A DNA stretch of 45,747 nucleotides. Source: Butyrivibrio hungatei NK4A153 (GTDB lineage Bacteria; Bacillota; Clostridia; Lachnospirales; Lachnospiraceae). The notes under the pieces are model-generated. The model had not been told where the DNA came from, did no database searches, and saw only the letters and a list, made by a program, of their open reading frames with translations. Made by a program: the position numbers and the translations under genes. This document shows, piece by piece, positions 16,277 to 25,320 of this stretch; the first letter of the stretch is position 1; every line of letters begins with the position of its first letter. The stretch spans positions 1 through 45,747 of the forward strand of contig NZ_AUJY01000021.1 in NCBI RefSeq assembly GCF_000424465.1, read 5' to 3'.

Positions 16277-19129
16277 ATGAGAAGAAGTAAGTATTTTGTT
16301 TTTTCCACCAAAAGAAACCGGGTAGATCTGACGCTTGTACTTGTAGCATCTGTCCTCACTCTGATCTTCGCTGATTTATTGAGACGCGTAGAGCCGGATT
16401 CTGTATTGAGGACTGTTAAGTATATTCCGATAATGATTGTTACGGCGTTTTGTGGCATCATTCCCGGGATGCTGAGTCTGGTTCTTATTTTTTTCTTTGG
16501 TTCTTTTTTGCAAGGATCAATCATGTATCATGCTTTTGCATATCTGCTGATCGCTTGTGCCGTTAATGTTCTTACAAGAATCGGTTTTTTCAAAAATTTT
16601 TTTAAAGTAATACTTTCTTCTATGATCTTACAGTTTATCCTGGGTGACCTGTGGGGCTTTTGTAAGCTCGTGCTTAATGGTGCCGGTTTGCCAGGTTTTG
16701 ATCCGGGCAGGCTTATTCCGCTGCTCTTAAGAGAAGCACCGGGATGTCTGTTTACATGTTTTTTCATATATTTTGTTTTTAAAAAATTGCCGGATGATAT
16801 CAAATTGATGTTTGGAAGCGGAATGTACTATGTGGACACCACAAGACTTGATGAAGATGACAGATACATGGTCGAAGGCAAGTCCAGGATCGGAAATGTC
16901 GTAATGAGGGTAATTGTCTTTGAGGCAATTTTACTTGGGATTATAGCGGAGATCGCATCGAGAGAGCTGTATGCGGATATGACGTTTCGGGGCGGAATTG
17001 AGATGGCGATGCTTATATCGATCATAATTACGCCGATGGCTATTTTTGTCAACAACTATGCACAGTATAGGATTGCCGAGCCCATAAGGATTTTGTCGAA
17101 TGCCGTGACCGATATTTACAATTCGCAGGAAACGGACATAAATGCCAGTGTGGAGGAGGTTCACAGACTTAGGATAGATACCAACGATGAGATAGAAGAC
17201 CTGTATCATGCCATAGATCTTACTTTTTACAGATTTATGGAATACATTGAACTTGTAAAGAGCAGGCAGCTTATAGAAGACCAGCTCAGGGTGGAAAAGA
17301 GCTCGAACGAAGCCAAGTCGAGATTTCTTTCCAATATGTCACATGAGATCAGAACGCCTATAAATGCTGTTCTTGGCTTTGATGAAATGATACTCAGAGA
17401 ATGTAAGGATGAGGATATCTTAAGCTATGCGATGGATATTCAGAGCTCGGGAAAAACTCTTTTGGCTCTTATCAATGATATTCTTGATTTCTCCAAGATA
17501 GAAGCGGGAAAGATGGAGATCATCCCCGGTGAGTATGAGCTTGGATCGATGATAAACGACCTCATAAATATGATAGATGCTAAGATCTATGAAAAAGGAC
17601 TTGAGTTTATCACGAACATTTCCGATGATATACCGCATGTTCTGTACGGCGACGAGACAAGGATAAAGCAGTGTATCATGAATCTGCTTACGAATGCGGT
17701 GAAATATACGGATGTCGGTTCCGTTGCCATGGAGATCTATAAGAAAGATTACGATTCTCTGGCTTACGAGGATATGTTTGATGAAAAGATTATCCTGGGA
17801 GTCCGCATAACCGATACCGGAATCGGAATAAAGGATGAGGACATCGATAAGCTCACACTTGCTTTTGAGAGAGTGGATGAAAAGAGAAACAAAACCATTG
17901 AGGGAACGGGGCTTGGAATCAGCATCGTTACAAATCTTTTGGGACTTATGGGTTCAAAGCTTAACGTAAAGAGTGAATACGGAAAGGGCTCCGAGTTTTC
18001 TTTTGAAATAGTACAGACTGTTGTGGACAGGGAGCCGCTTGGCGAATTTGCCAAGGATTACAGGCAGAGCAAAGTAAACAAGAAAGAGTATAAGGAAAGC
18101 TTTCATGCGCCCAAGGCAAAGATTCTTGTTGTTGATGATATAAGCACAAATCTTGCGGTGATACAAGGTCTTTTGAAAAAGACGCTTATTACTGTGGATA
18201 CGGCGCTTAGCGGAAGGAAAGCTCTTGAACTTGTGACTGAAAATAACTACGATATCATTTTCCTCGATCACAGGATGCCTGAGCTGGACGGCATCCAGAC
18301 GCTTCATATGATGAAGGGAATGGCAAATAATCTAAATAAGAAGACGCCTGTTGTGGCGCTTACGGCAAATGCGGTTTCGGGATCCAGAGAGATGTACTTT
18401 AGGGAAGGCTTTACCAATTACCTCTCAAAGCCTGTTTCGCCGCCAAAGCTTGAAGAGATGATACTTAGTTATCTTCCTTCGTATAAAGTTTCCATACCGG
18501 GAGACGATGATTTTGTTGAGGCAGAAAAAGGAGATGCGAAAAAAGAAGACGAGACAGCGCTTAAACTTATGAAGGTACAGGGTATTGATGTTAAGAGTGC
18601 CATAGAGCGTTGCGGATCTTCAAAAGTTGTGGTTGATGTCATGCAGGACTTCTGGCTTTCCATCAAGGAGAGAGCAGATCTTATAGAAAAGTATGCAAAA
18701 GATGATATTAAGAATTATATGATCTATGTGCATGGGCTTAAGAGCTCCGCAAAGGCAATAGGCGCATTGGAACTTTCAGAAATGGCGGGGCATCTTGAAA
18801 AGTGTGCGGAAGAGAAGAATAAGTCGGAAATTGAGGAGAAGACACCGGAACTTCTTGAGCTTTACAGAAGTTATATCAACAAATTGTCTGTTGTTGTGGG
18901 CGAAGAAAATGAAGGAGATTCGGATAAGCCTGTAATACCTGAATCGGAGCTTACAGATGCTTTTTCGGCGATAAAAGAATTTGTATCGGGATCGTATTTT
19001 GACAGCGCGGATGACATTATGAACATGCTTGGTGAATATAAGATTCCCGATGAATATGTTGAAAAATATGAAAAGGTAAAAAGACTTATGGCAGCAGTTG
19101 ACAGAGACGGACTGTTGAATATATTGTAG
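16277..19129 (+). CDS. Membrane hybrid sensor histidine kinase with receiver and Hpt domains
   Basis: A 950-aa phosphorelay sensor. The N-terminal 260 residues hold about seven hydrophobic segments (five before about 165, two more near 200-225 and 240-258), followed by a HAMP-like linker. The HisKA domain carries His356 (NMSHEIRTPINAVLGF). The ATPase domain has its N box near 470 (NLLTNAVKY) and G boxes DTGIGI and GTGLGISIV. A receiver follows with Asp at about 664 (FLDHRMPELDG), then an Hpt domain with YVHGLKSSAKAIGA near 818. No PAS or extracytoplasmic sensor domain is evident, so sensing is probably by the membrane part. AGGTGAT precedes the start. The regulator gene follows 27 nt later. 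Signal unknown. Confidence 0.92.
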   Translation: MRRSKYFVFSTKRNRVDLTLVLVASVLTLIFADLLRRVEPDSVLRTVKYIPIMIVTAFCGIIPGMLSLVLIFFFGSFLQGSIMYHAFAYLLIACAVNVLTRIGFFKNFFKVILSSMILQFILGDLWGFCKLVLNGAGLPGFDPGRLIPLLLREAPGCLFTCFFIYFVFKKLPDDIKLMFGSGMYYVDTTRLDEDDRYMVEGKSRIGNVVMRVIVFEAILLGIIAEIASRELYADMTFRGGIEMAMLISIIITPMAIFVNNYAQYRIAEPIRILSNAVTDIYNSQETDINASVEEVHRLRIDTNDEIEDLYHAIDLTFYRFMEYIELVKSRQLIEDQLRVEKSSNEAKSRFLSNMSHEIRTPINAVLGFDEMILRECKDEDILSYAMDIQSSGKTLLALINDILDFSKIEAGKMEIIPGEYELGSMINDLINMIDAKIYEKGLEFITNISDDIPHVLYGDETRIKQCIMNLLTNAVKYTDVGSVAMEIYKKDYDSLAYEDMFDEKIILGVRITDTGIGIKDEDIDKLTLAFERVDEKRNKTIEGTGLGISIVTNLLGLMGSKLNVKSEYGKGSEFSFEIVQTVVDREPLGEFAKDYRQSKVNKKEYKESFHAPKAKILVVDDISTNLAVIQGLLKKTLITVDTALSGRKALELVTENNYDIIFLDHRMPELDGIQTLHMMKGMANNLNKKTPVVALTANAVSGSREMYFREGFTNYLSKPVSPPKLEEMILSYLPSYKVSIPGDDDFVEAEKGDAKKEDETALKLMKVQGIDVKSAIERCGSSKVVVDVMQDFWLSIKERADLIEKYAKDDIKNYMIYVHGLKSSAKAIGALELSEMAGHLEKCAEEKNKSEIEEKTPELLELYRSYINKLSVVVGEENEGDSDKPVIPESELTDAFSAIKEFVSGSYFDSADDIMNMLGEYKIPDEYVEKYEKVKRLMAAVDRDGLLNIL

Positions 19130-19156
19130 TAATAGCGCAAAGCGGAAGGACAGGAT

Positions 19157-19924
19157 ATGGAAAAACGTGTACTCTTAATTGGCCACGAGAAAAGCTTTAT
19201 GGTTAACGCTATAGAAAAGGGGCTCGAGAAAGAAGGATACGGAGTTTTAATGATGGAACCCGACAAAGAGCAGATCGAGGTTATGGAAGACAGGCCTATG
19301 ATCTACCTTCTGTATATGGGGGATCTGTCAAAATCCGACTATGAGTTGTTTGAGTATTTGAATGATGCGATAGACAGCGAGCGATTTTTGCTCTATATCA
19401 TAGGAAACAAAGAGGAACTTGATCTGGCGCTTGAGTATATTGCAAAAGAGAAAGTTCAGGAGACGTATCTTAGACCTCTTGATGTCAAGCACCTTACGGA
19501 ACAGCTTAATTCTGTAGTTGAATACAGTGAGCTTGACGATGAGCTTAAAAAGAAGATCCTCATAATTGACGATGACGGAACTATGCTCAGAATGATGAGA
19601 ACCTGGCTGTCGGTAAAGTATCACGTGTACATGGCAAGCTCGGGTAAGATCGCGTTATCTTTTTTGGCAAAAAATCCTATCGATCTGGTACTGCTTGATT
19701 ACGAAATGCCCGGAATGGACGGTGCGGCCGTACTCAAGGAGATGAGAAGTACTCCTGCGTATAAAGATATTCCGGTTATCTTCCTTACCGCTAAGGATGA
19801 CAAGGAGAGCGTTATGAAAGTAGTAGGGTTAAAGCCCGAGAAGTACCTCCTTAAATCCATGCCGAAAGAAAAACTTACCAATGCCATTGATGAGTTTTTT
19901 ATCATAAGATCAAGAAAAAAGTGA
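19157..19924 (+). CDS. Double-receiver response regulator without output domain
   Basis: A 255-aa protein with two receiver-like halves. Residues 1-120 look like a degenerate receiver: the usual acidic pocket is missing from VLLIGHEKS, and the Lys-Pro pair is replaced by Arg-Pro (YLRPLD). Residues about 132-250 are a full receiver (ILIIDDDGTMLRMM; acceptor Asp in LVLLDYEMPGMDG; T in FLTAKDD), although the usual K-P reads KSMP. No DNA-binding or enzymatic output follows, so it may act by protein contact or as a phosphate relay for the preceding kinase. pyrF starts 15 nt downstream, with GGAAGGA sites before both genes. Confidence 0.85.
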   Translation: MEKRVLLIGHEKSFMVNAIEKGLEKEGYGVLMMEPDKEQIEVMEDRPMIYLLYMGDLSKSDYELFEYLNDAIDSERFLLYIIGNKEELDLALEYIAKEKVQETYLRPLDVKHLTEQLNSVVEYSELDDELKKKILIIDDDGTMLRMMRTWLSVKYHVYMASSGKIALSFLAKNPIDLVLLDYEMPGMDGAAVLKEMRSTPAYKDIPVIFLTAKDDKESVMKVVGLKPEKYLLKSMPKEKLTNAIDEFFIIRSRKK

Positions 19925-19939
19925 GGAAGGAACAGTTAT

Positions 19940-20863
19940 ATGATTTCAAAACTTATTGACAAGATTGTAAACACAGGTGCGCCTATTGTTGTGGGACTCG
20001 ATCCCAAGCTTGATTTTGTACCCGAAGCAATAAAGAAAAGATGCTTTGAGGAAAAGGGTGAGAACCTTGAGGGAGTTGCGGAGGCGTTCTGGCAGTTCAA
20101 CAAAGAAATCATTGATAACGTATATGATGTTGTTCCTGCTGTAAAGCCACAGATAGCAATGTACGAGGAGATTGGAATTCCCGGTCTTATCGCATTTAAG
20201 AAAACTGTAGATTATTGTAAAGAAAAGGGCCTTATCGTTATCGGCGATATAAAGAGAGGCGATATAGGTTCAACAGCCCAGTCTTATGCAGTTGGTCACC
20301 TTGGCGGCGTTAAGGTTGGCGATAAAGTATTTAAGGGCTTTGACGAAGACTTCGTAACAGTAAATCCTTATCTTGGATCTGACGGAGTTAAGCCTTTCAT
20401 AGATATTTGTAATAAGGAAGACAAGGGAATCTTCGTTCTTGCAAAGACATCAAATCCTTCAAGCGGAGAGTTCCAGGACAGACTTATCGACGGAAAGCCT
20501 CTCTATGAGATAGTAGGCGCTAAGATAAGAGAGTGGGGCGAAGAGTCGACAGACGGTTCATACAGCAATGTGGGTGCCGTAGTCGGAGCAACATATCCCG
20601 AGATGGGCAAGGTGCTCAGAGAGATCATGCCTCACAATTACATCCTTGTTCCCGGATACGGAGCACAGGGCGGTAAGGGAAAAGACCTTGTTAACTTCTT
20701 TAATAAAGACGGACTCGGAGCAATCGTAAATTCTTCGAGAGGAATCATAGCAGCATGGAAGAGCGACAATTACAAGCAGTTTGGTGACGGAAAGGTCGGA
20801 GAAGCTGCAAGGGCGGCAGTCCTTGATATGAAGGCGGACATCGCAGGTGCGCTCGCTCAGTAA
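19940..20863 (+). CDS. pyrF: Orotidine 5'-phosphate decarboxylase
   Basis: PyrF (307 aa) converts OMP to UMP. It is the longer bacterial type (about 270-310 aa) rather than the 230-aa type. The active-site VIGDIKRGDIGSTAQ (Asp-Lys-x-x-Asp) lies near residues 102-116; PIVVGLDPKLDF at the N-terminus and VPGYGAQGG near the end bind substrate and phosphate. It follows the response regulator by 15 nt with AGGAAGGAA upstream, and overlaps the transporter gene by 17 bases. Confidence 0.95.
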   Translation: MISKLIDKIVNTGAPIVVGLDPKLDFVPEAIKKRCFEEKGENLEGVAEAFWQFNKEIIDNVYDVVPAVKPQIAMYEEIGIPGLIAFKKTVDYCKEKGLIVIGDIKRGDIGSTAQSYAVGHLGGVKVGDKVFKGFDEDFVTVNPYLGSDGVKPFIDICNKEDKGIFVLAKTSNPSSGEFQDRLIDGKPLYEIVGAKIREWGEESTDGSYSNVGAVVGATYPEMGKVLREIMPHNYILVPGYGAQGGKGKDLVNFFNKDGLGAIVNSSRGIIAAWKSDNYKQFGDGKVGEAARAAVLDMKADIAGALAQ

Positions 20864-21710
20864 CAGAACAAAAGGAATAATTTGCATATTGGCAGCGGCT
20901 TTCGGCTTCGCACTTATGACGGCGTTTATACGTGCAGCCGGAGACGTGCCCGTAATGCAAAAGAGTTTTTTCAGAAATTTGGTGGCAATGTTCATCGCGT
21001 CTATCGCTCTGGTAAGATCGGGCATTGGCTTTAAAATTGAGAAAAGCTACAGACTTGATATTTTCTTTAGGTGCCTATTTGGCACGTCAGGTGTTATCGC
21101 AAATTTTTATGCAATAGGAAAACTTGGGATAGCGGACGCAAACATGCTAAACAAGCTAGCGCCGTTTTTTGCCATAGTGCTCTCAATACCGCTGTTAAAA
21201 GAAGTTCCGTCAAAGGTGGATGCCATATCAACTTTGATCGCATTTATCGGAGCTCTTTTTATCATAAGACCGACAGGTGTCGTCGCTGAGACAATCCCTG
21301 CCATTATTGCGGTGTACGGAGGCTTCGGAGCCGGAACCGCTTACGTGTTTGTCAGAAGGGCGAGCAAAAAAGGTGCAAATACGCCGACAATTGTATTCGC
21401 GTTTTCGGCGTTTTCGTGTCTCGTAACTTTGCCGTTTCTGATATTTGATTATTCGCCAATGAGCATGAGGCAGTTTCTAAGCCTTATCATGGCTGGAGTA
21501 TCCGCATCTCTCGGACAGTTTGCAATTACTTCGGCATATCGCTACGCACCTGCAAAAGAGTTATCTGTTTTTGACTACACTCAGGTTATATTCGCAGCAC
21601 TCATCGGAATCGTGGCATTCTCTGAAACACCGGTGCTTCTCAGTATCATCGGATATGCCATAATAATAGGTGTTTCGGTTGTCAGGTGGATGAAGAGAAA
21701 TGAGCAATAA
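20847..21710 (+). CDS. EamA/DMT-family transporter
   Basis: A 287-aa membrane protein with about ten hydrophobic segments arranged as two EamA repeats (each ending in a helix like FIGALFIIRPTG or IGYAIIIGVSVVRW), typical of drug/metabolite transporters. The best start is GTG at 20847, within the 3' end of pyrF, so translation is probably coupled. Its link to pyrimidine genes is positional; substrate unknown. Confidence 0.85.
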   Translation: MRSLSNRTKGIICILAAAFGFALMTAFIRAAGDVPVMQKSFFRNLVAMFIASIALVRSGIGFKIEKSYRLDIFFRCLFGTSGVIANFYAIGKLGIADANMLNKLAPFFAIVLSIPLLKEVPSKVDAISTLIAFIGALFIIRPTGVVAETIPAIIAVYGGFGAGTAYVFVRRASKKGANTPTIVFAFSAFSCLVTLPFLIFDYSPMSMRQFLSLIMAGVSASLGQFAITSAYRYAPAKELSVFDYTQVIFAALIGIVAFSETPVLLSIIGYAIIIGVSVVRWMKRNEQ

Positions 21711-21718
21711 TATATTAA

Positions 21719-21747
21719 TTGTGAATATGCATTTATGATGATATAAT
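21719..21747 (+). promoter_or_regulatory. Promoter upstream of pyrE
   Basis: TTGTGA (21719-21724), 17-bp spacer, TATAAT (21742-21747). Good consensus, 68 bp before the pyrE start. No PyrR-type attenuator is visible in the short leader. Confidence 0.65.
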
Positions 21748-21814
21748 ACTTTGTCAGAGGATTGGGCTTGGATTTTTTCTGAGTAAATACGAAATAAAAA
21801 GGAGTTTATGAGTT

Positions 21815-22498
21815 ATGGAAAGATATAAGGAAGAGTTTATTGAATTTATGGTAGACAGCAATGTCCTTAAGTTTGGAGAGTTTACTCTTAAGAGTGGTCG
21901 TAAATCTCCTTTTTTTATGAATGCGGGAGCATATGTAACAGGTTCACAGCTTAAGAAGCTCGGTAACTACTATGCAAGAGCAATTCACGATACATTCGGA
22001 CTTGAATTTGACGTTCTCTTCGGACCTGCATATAAGGGAATTCCGCTTACTGTTGCAACATGTATGGCAATCAGTGAGCTCTACGGAAGAGAAATAAGAT
22101 ATTGTTCAAACAGAAAAGAAGTCAAGGATCACGGAGATAAGGGAATCCTTCTTGGAACAAAGCTTCGTGACGGAGACAGAGTCCTTATAATTGAAGATGT
22201 TACAACATCTGGAAAGTCAATCGAAGAGACTGTTCCTATCATCCAGGCACAGGCTGATTGTGATATCGTAGGCCTTATGGTATCTTTGAACAGACAGGAA
22301 AAGGGCTTGGAGAGCGAGATGAGCGCTCTTGACGAAATCAAGGAAAGATATGGCTTTAGTGCGCACGCGATCGTTACAATGGAAGACGTTGTAAGCTATC
22401 TTTATAACAGACAGATTGACGGAGAGGTAATCCTTACAAAGGATATCAAGAAGGCAATCGATGAGTATTACGCTGAGTACGGCGCTAAGAAAGACTGA
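21815..22498 (+). CDS. pyrE: Orotate phosphoribosyltransferase
   Basis: PyrE (227 aa) makes OMP from orotate and PRPP, feeding PyrF encoded just upstream. The PRPP loop VLIIEDVTTSGKSI at about 127-140 and the N-terminal LKSGRKSPFFMNAG are diagnostic. The start at 21815 follows AAAAGGAG with good spacing; a nearby ATG at 21808 is out of frame. Confidence 0.95.
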   Translation: MERYKEEFIEFMVDSNVLKFGEFTLKSGRKSPFFMNAGAYVTGSQLKKLGNYYARAIHDTFGLEFDVLFGPAYKGIPLTVATCMAISELYGREIRYCSNRKEVKDHGDKGILLGTKLRDGDRVLIIEDVTTSGKSIEETVPIIQAQADCDIVGLMVSLNRQEKGLESEMSALDEIKERYGFSAHAIVTMEDVVSYLYNRQIDGEVILTKDIKKAIDEYYAEYGAKKD

Positions 22499-22538
22499 TA
22501 ACAGTTTACTGCGGTGAAACCGCTACGGAGGTACATTT

Positions 22539-22691
22539 ATGGAAGAACATACATACAAAGTGCTTGGTGGCACAGGAGCCATGAATATAGCATTGGGAGT
22601 GGTTTCACTTGTAGTTGGAATAACTGCCGGAATATTGCTTATTATATGCGGAGCAAAACTTCTTGGCAGTCGCAAAAATGTGATTATTTAA
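22539..22691 (+). CDS. 50-aa single-pass membrane protein
   Basis: A short ORF (MEEHTYKVLGGTGAMNIALG...) with a strong GGAGG at 22527-22531. It has one hydrophobic helix (about residues 16-43) and a basic tail LGSRKN, suggesting N-out/C-in single-pass insertion. It sits 40 nt after pyrE and 24 nt before the next membrane protein. No family recognised; the ribosome site and clean spacing make it likely real. Confidence 0.65.
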   Translation: MEEHTYKVLGGTGAMNIALGVVSLVVGITAGILLIICGAKLLGSRKNVII

Positions 22692-22715
22692 AGACATAAC
22701 AGACAACCGGTAGAT

Positions 22716-23078
22716 ATGAAGAAACTCAATTTAAAAAAGATAAAGATTCTTAATAAACTTAGCCATTTCAGGGAAAAATACGTTTTCACCGATAACAGGC
22801 ATCCGGAAAAAGGAATAATGTCTACCATACTCGGACTCCTGTCAGATGTATCATTGGTGGCAGTGGTACTCTTTTCATACAGGAACGGAGGGCAGGCTTT
22901 TATGCGATACGCCGCAGCGGCATTTGTTGCGGCGATATTTTCATGTTTGGGACTCGCTCTCGGAATCATGTCCCGAATGGAAAAAGATATATTTAAATTG
23001 TTCCCTAATCTTGGGATTATTCTTAACCTGATCGCGGTTCTCTTTATCATTTTTATTCTGGTATTGGGATTTATGTGA
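22716..23078 (+). CDS. DUF6142-like small membrane protein
   Basis: A 120-aa protein with a basic, Lys-rich N-terminus and three hydrophobic segments (about 36-56, 63-86, 97-119). The layout (EKGIMSTILGLLSDVS, RNGG, GIMSRMEKDIFKLFPNLGIILN) resembles the DUF6142 proteins common in Lachnospiraceae, whose function is unknown. The ribosome site is weak, so coupling to the preceding small gene is plausible. Confidence 0.7.
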   Translation: MKKLNLKKIKILNKLSHFREKYVFTDNRHPEKGIMSTILGLLSDVSLVAVVLFSYRNGGQAFMRYAAAAFVAAIFSCLGLALGIMSRMEKDIFKLFPNLGIILNLIAVLFIIFILVLGFM

Positions 23079-23103
23079 TTCGAGGAACGAAAGGAATAGG
23101 ACA

Positions 23104-25203
23104 ATGACTGAAAACGAAGCAGTATTTGAATTTAGCGTCGGAAATGATGTCACCGATGAGAGATATGCCCTTGCAATGGAGAGGGTATCGGGCATTTCCG
23201 ATGAGCATTTGGAGAATAAAGAATTTGATGATTATTTTCATGCGGTAAAAGACTTTATTCTCATGATAGACGAGACCTATAAATGGTCTGAAAACGGCGG
23301 AAAAGACAATGATTCTCTGGAAGAGCTTAAGGCAAGAAACAAAAAGCTCTACAGCGACATTCTTCCCGAAAACTATGATAAGAGCTACGGCAATCCGGTA
23401 TATGCATGTGACAGACTCGGAGAAACATTCGGAAAGATCTTGTCATCTCTTTATTTTGAGCTCAGATCCATGATTGCTAATGCTTTTGAACTTCAGAAGT
23501 ATGAGATTGTGATCAGAACGGAGCTCTTTCTTGAAGTATACGGAGCATTCGTGCAGGCTTCCGCTGATGGCAAACTTCCTGAGTATGAGGACGTCAGACA
23601 GATAATGTACTGGTTCTACAGTGATTATGCCGAGGAAGAGAGAATGGTCAGATTCGCTCAGATAGTTAACCCCGAAAAAGACTATTTCAGGGATATCATA
23701 ATGAACAGCGACTTGACTGATATAAGATACCTCTATAAATTCGGAGAGTATATTTCAGACAACGAGATAAAGACCGCACAGCATCTTATCGAGATGTCCG
23801 AGGAAGAGATCGATAAGATAGCAACCACTTTTACGGAAGGATATCGCATTGGCTTTGCTGCAACAGGCAAGGATATCAGCATTAAAAGCACCGCTTCTGT
23901 AATTTATATTTTGGGATTTGAGAGAATTATCAAAAAAGCTGTTTTGAATTTTGAGAAGATCGGTCTTAAATCCGGAATCTATCGTTTTATTCCAAGTAAT
24001 TTCTATATGGGCGGAAGTGCCAGAAGAAATGCTTGTCACGGCGCAATTCCAAACAAGCAGTTTGATTATGACCACAAGGATGATGACGGATTGTTCCTTG
24101 ATGCGGCTCTTGTAAACAGACGACTTGAGGCTGTAAGGGCAGCAGGTGAAAAGTACAAGAAGGAAGCAAAACTTTACGGAGGTCCCGCTGTACTTGAAGG
24201 ATTCGGCGAAGTACCTTTTTCACCCGAACAGAAGAAGGAAGCAATTCATCTTAGCGACGAGCAGAGTAAGCTCCTTAGCGGTTATAAGATTCAGGCGTCA
24301 CTTATCCAGAATGAATATATTATAGGAAAAGAGAGAAGCTTTACGATCATTTCTTTCCCTGTTCCCGATATAGGAGAGCAGTACGAGGCCATCTTTGACG
24401 AGACGGTCAAGATAAACACGCTTGATTACAATCTTTATCAGAATATTCAGAAGAAGATCATAGATGCTCTTGATGAAGCGAAGTACGTGACAGTCAAGGG
24501 AATGGGCGATAATCGCACAGATATCAAGGTTATGCTTCATGAGATAAAAGACAAAGAGAAGGAAACAAATTTTGAGAACTGTGTTGCCGATGTAAATATT
24601 CCTGTCGGAGAAGTGTTTACATCCCCCGTACTTGCCGGAACATCAGGAATACTGCACGTTTCGGGCGTTTATCTCATGGGACTTTACTTTAAAGACCTCG
24701 AGATTAAATTTAAGGACGGATGCATCGAAGATTACAATTGTGCAAATTTTATAACTGAGGAAGACAACAAAAACTATATAAAGCAAAATATCCTGTATAA
24801 TCACGATACTCTGCCGATCGGAGAGTTTGCCATCGGAACAAATACGACGGCATACACGTTTGCAAGGAAATTTAATATTGCGGACAAACTCGATATATTG
24901 ATTGCAGAGAAGACGGGACCGCATTTTGCGGTAGGTGATACGTGTTATTCCTATGAAGAGGACAATGACACATTTAACTTTGACGGAAAGAGGCATATAG
25001 CCAAGGAAAATGAGATTTCCTCAAAGAGAAAAACAGATTCTGATAAGGCATATTTCAGCTGCCATACAGATATAACGATTCCGTACGATGAACTCGGTGA
25101 GATCAGAGCTGTAAGAGAGGACGGAACCGGCATAACTATCATAGAAAACGGCAGATTCGTGCTTCCCGGCACGGAGGAATTAAATAAGCCTTTGGATGAA
25201 TAA
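23104..25203 (+). CDS. Aminopeptidase, M29 family, with long N-terminal extension
   Basis: A 699-aa protein. The C-terminal part (about 430-690) matches M29 (AMPS/PEPS/thermophilic) metallo-aminopeptidases. VADVNIPVGEVFTSP, EFAIGTNTTAY, EKTGPHFAVGDT and FSCHTDITIPYDEL supply the expected Glu, Glu, His, His and Asp metal ligands. Classical M29 enzymes are about 400-410 aa; the first 300 residues here are an extra, largely helical, acidic region I do not recognise. No signal peptide, so cytoplasmic peptide turnover is likely. AAAGGAATAGGA precedes the start. Confidence 0.8.
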   Translation: MTENEAVFEFSVGNDVTDERYALAMERVSGISDEHLENKEFDDYFHAVKDFILMIDETYKWSENGGKDNDSLEELKARNKKLYSDILPENYDKSYGNPVYACDRLGETFGKILSSLYFELRSMIANAFELQKYEIVIRTELFLEVYGAFVQASADGKLPEYEDVRQIMYWFYSDYAEEERMVRFAQIVNPEKDYFRDIIMNSDLTDIRYLYKFGEYISDNEIKTAQHLIEMSEEEIDKIATTFTEGYRIGFAATGKDISIKSTASVIYILGFERIIKKAVLNFEKIGLKSGIYRFIPSNFYMGGSARRNACHGAIPNKQFDYDHKDDDGLFLDAALVNRRLEAVRAAGEKYKKEAKLYGGPAVLEGFGEVPFSPEQKKEAIHLSDEQSKLLSGYKIQASLIQNEYIIGKERSFTIISFPVPDIGEQYEAIFDETVKINTLDYNLYQNIQKKIIDALDEAKYVTVKGMGDNRTDIKVMLHEIKDKEKETNFENCVADVNIPVGEVFTSPVLAGTSGILHVSGVYLMGLYFKDLEIKFKDGCIEDYNCANFITEEDNKNYIKQNILYNHDTLPIGEFAIGTNTTAYTFARKFNIADKLDILIAEKTGPHFAVGDTCYSYEEDNDTFNFDGKRHIAKENEISSKRKTDSDKAYFSCHTDITIPYDELGEIRAVREDGTGITIIENGRFVLPGTEELNKPLDE

Positions 25204-25249
25204 AATAAACCATTGGATGTAAGAAAAAAAACCATTGGTTGAATAAAAA
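25189..25249. repeat. Three short CC-n-TTGG repeats at the end of the aminopeptidase gene
   Basis: CCTTTGGATGAATAAA (25189), CCATTGGATGTAAG (25210) and CCATTGGTTGAATAAA (25232) recur at 21-22-bp intervals. The first copy includes the last codons of the aminopeptidase. They lie just upstream of the purE promoter. They could be slippage duplications or binding sites spaced two helical turns apart. Confidence 0.6.
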
Positions 25250-25254
25250 AGTGG

Positions 25255-25280
25255 CACAATATATTGTGTTGTGCTATGAT
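25255..25280 (+). promoter_or_regulatory. purE promoter region with perfect operator-like palindrome
   Basis: CACAATATATTGTG (25255-25268) is a perfect 14-bp palindrome. A -10 TATGAT lies at 25275-25280, and the only -35 candidate at proper spacing (TGGCAC) is weak, so the palindrome would sit between -35 and -10. This is the layout of a repressor operator or an activator-dependent promoter for the purine genes. The regulator is not in the window. Confidence 0.5.
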
Positions 25281-25320
25281 ACAAGTGGCTAAATGTTGAA
25301 GCAGAAAAATGGAGGAAAAC

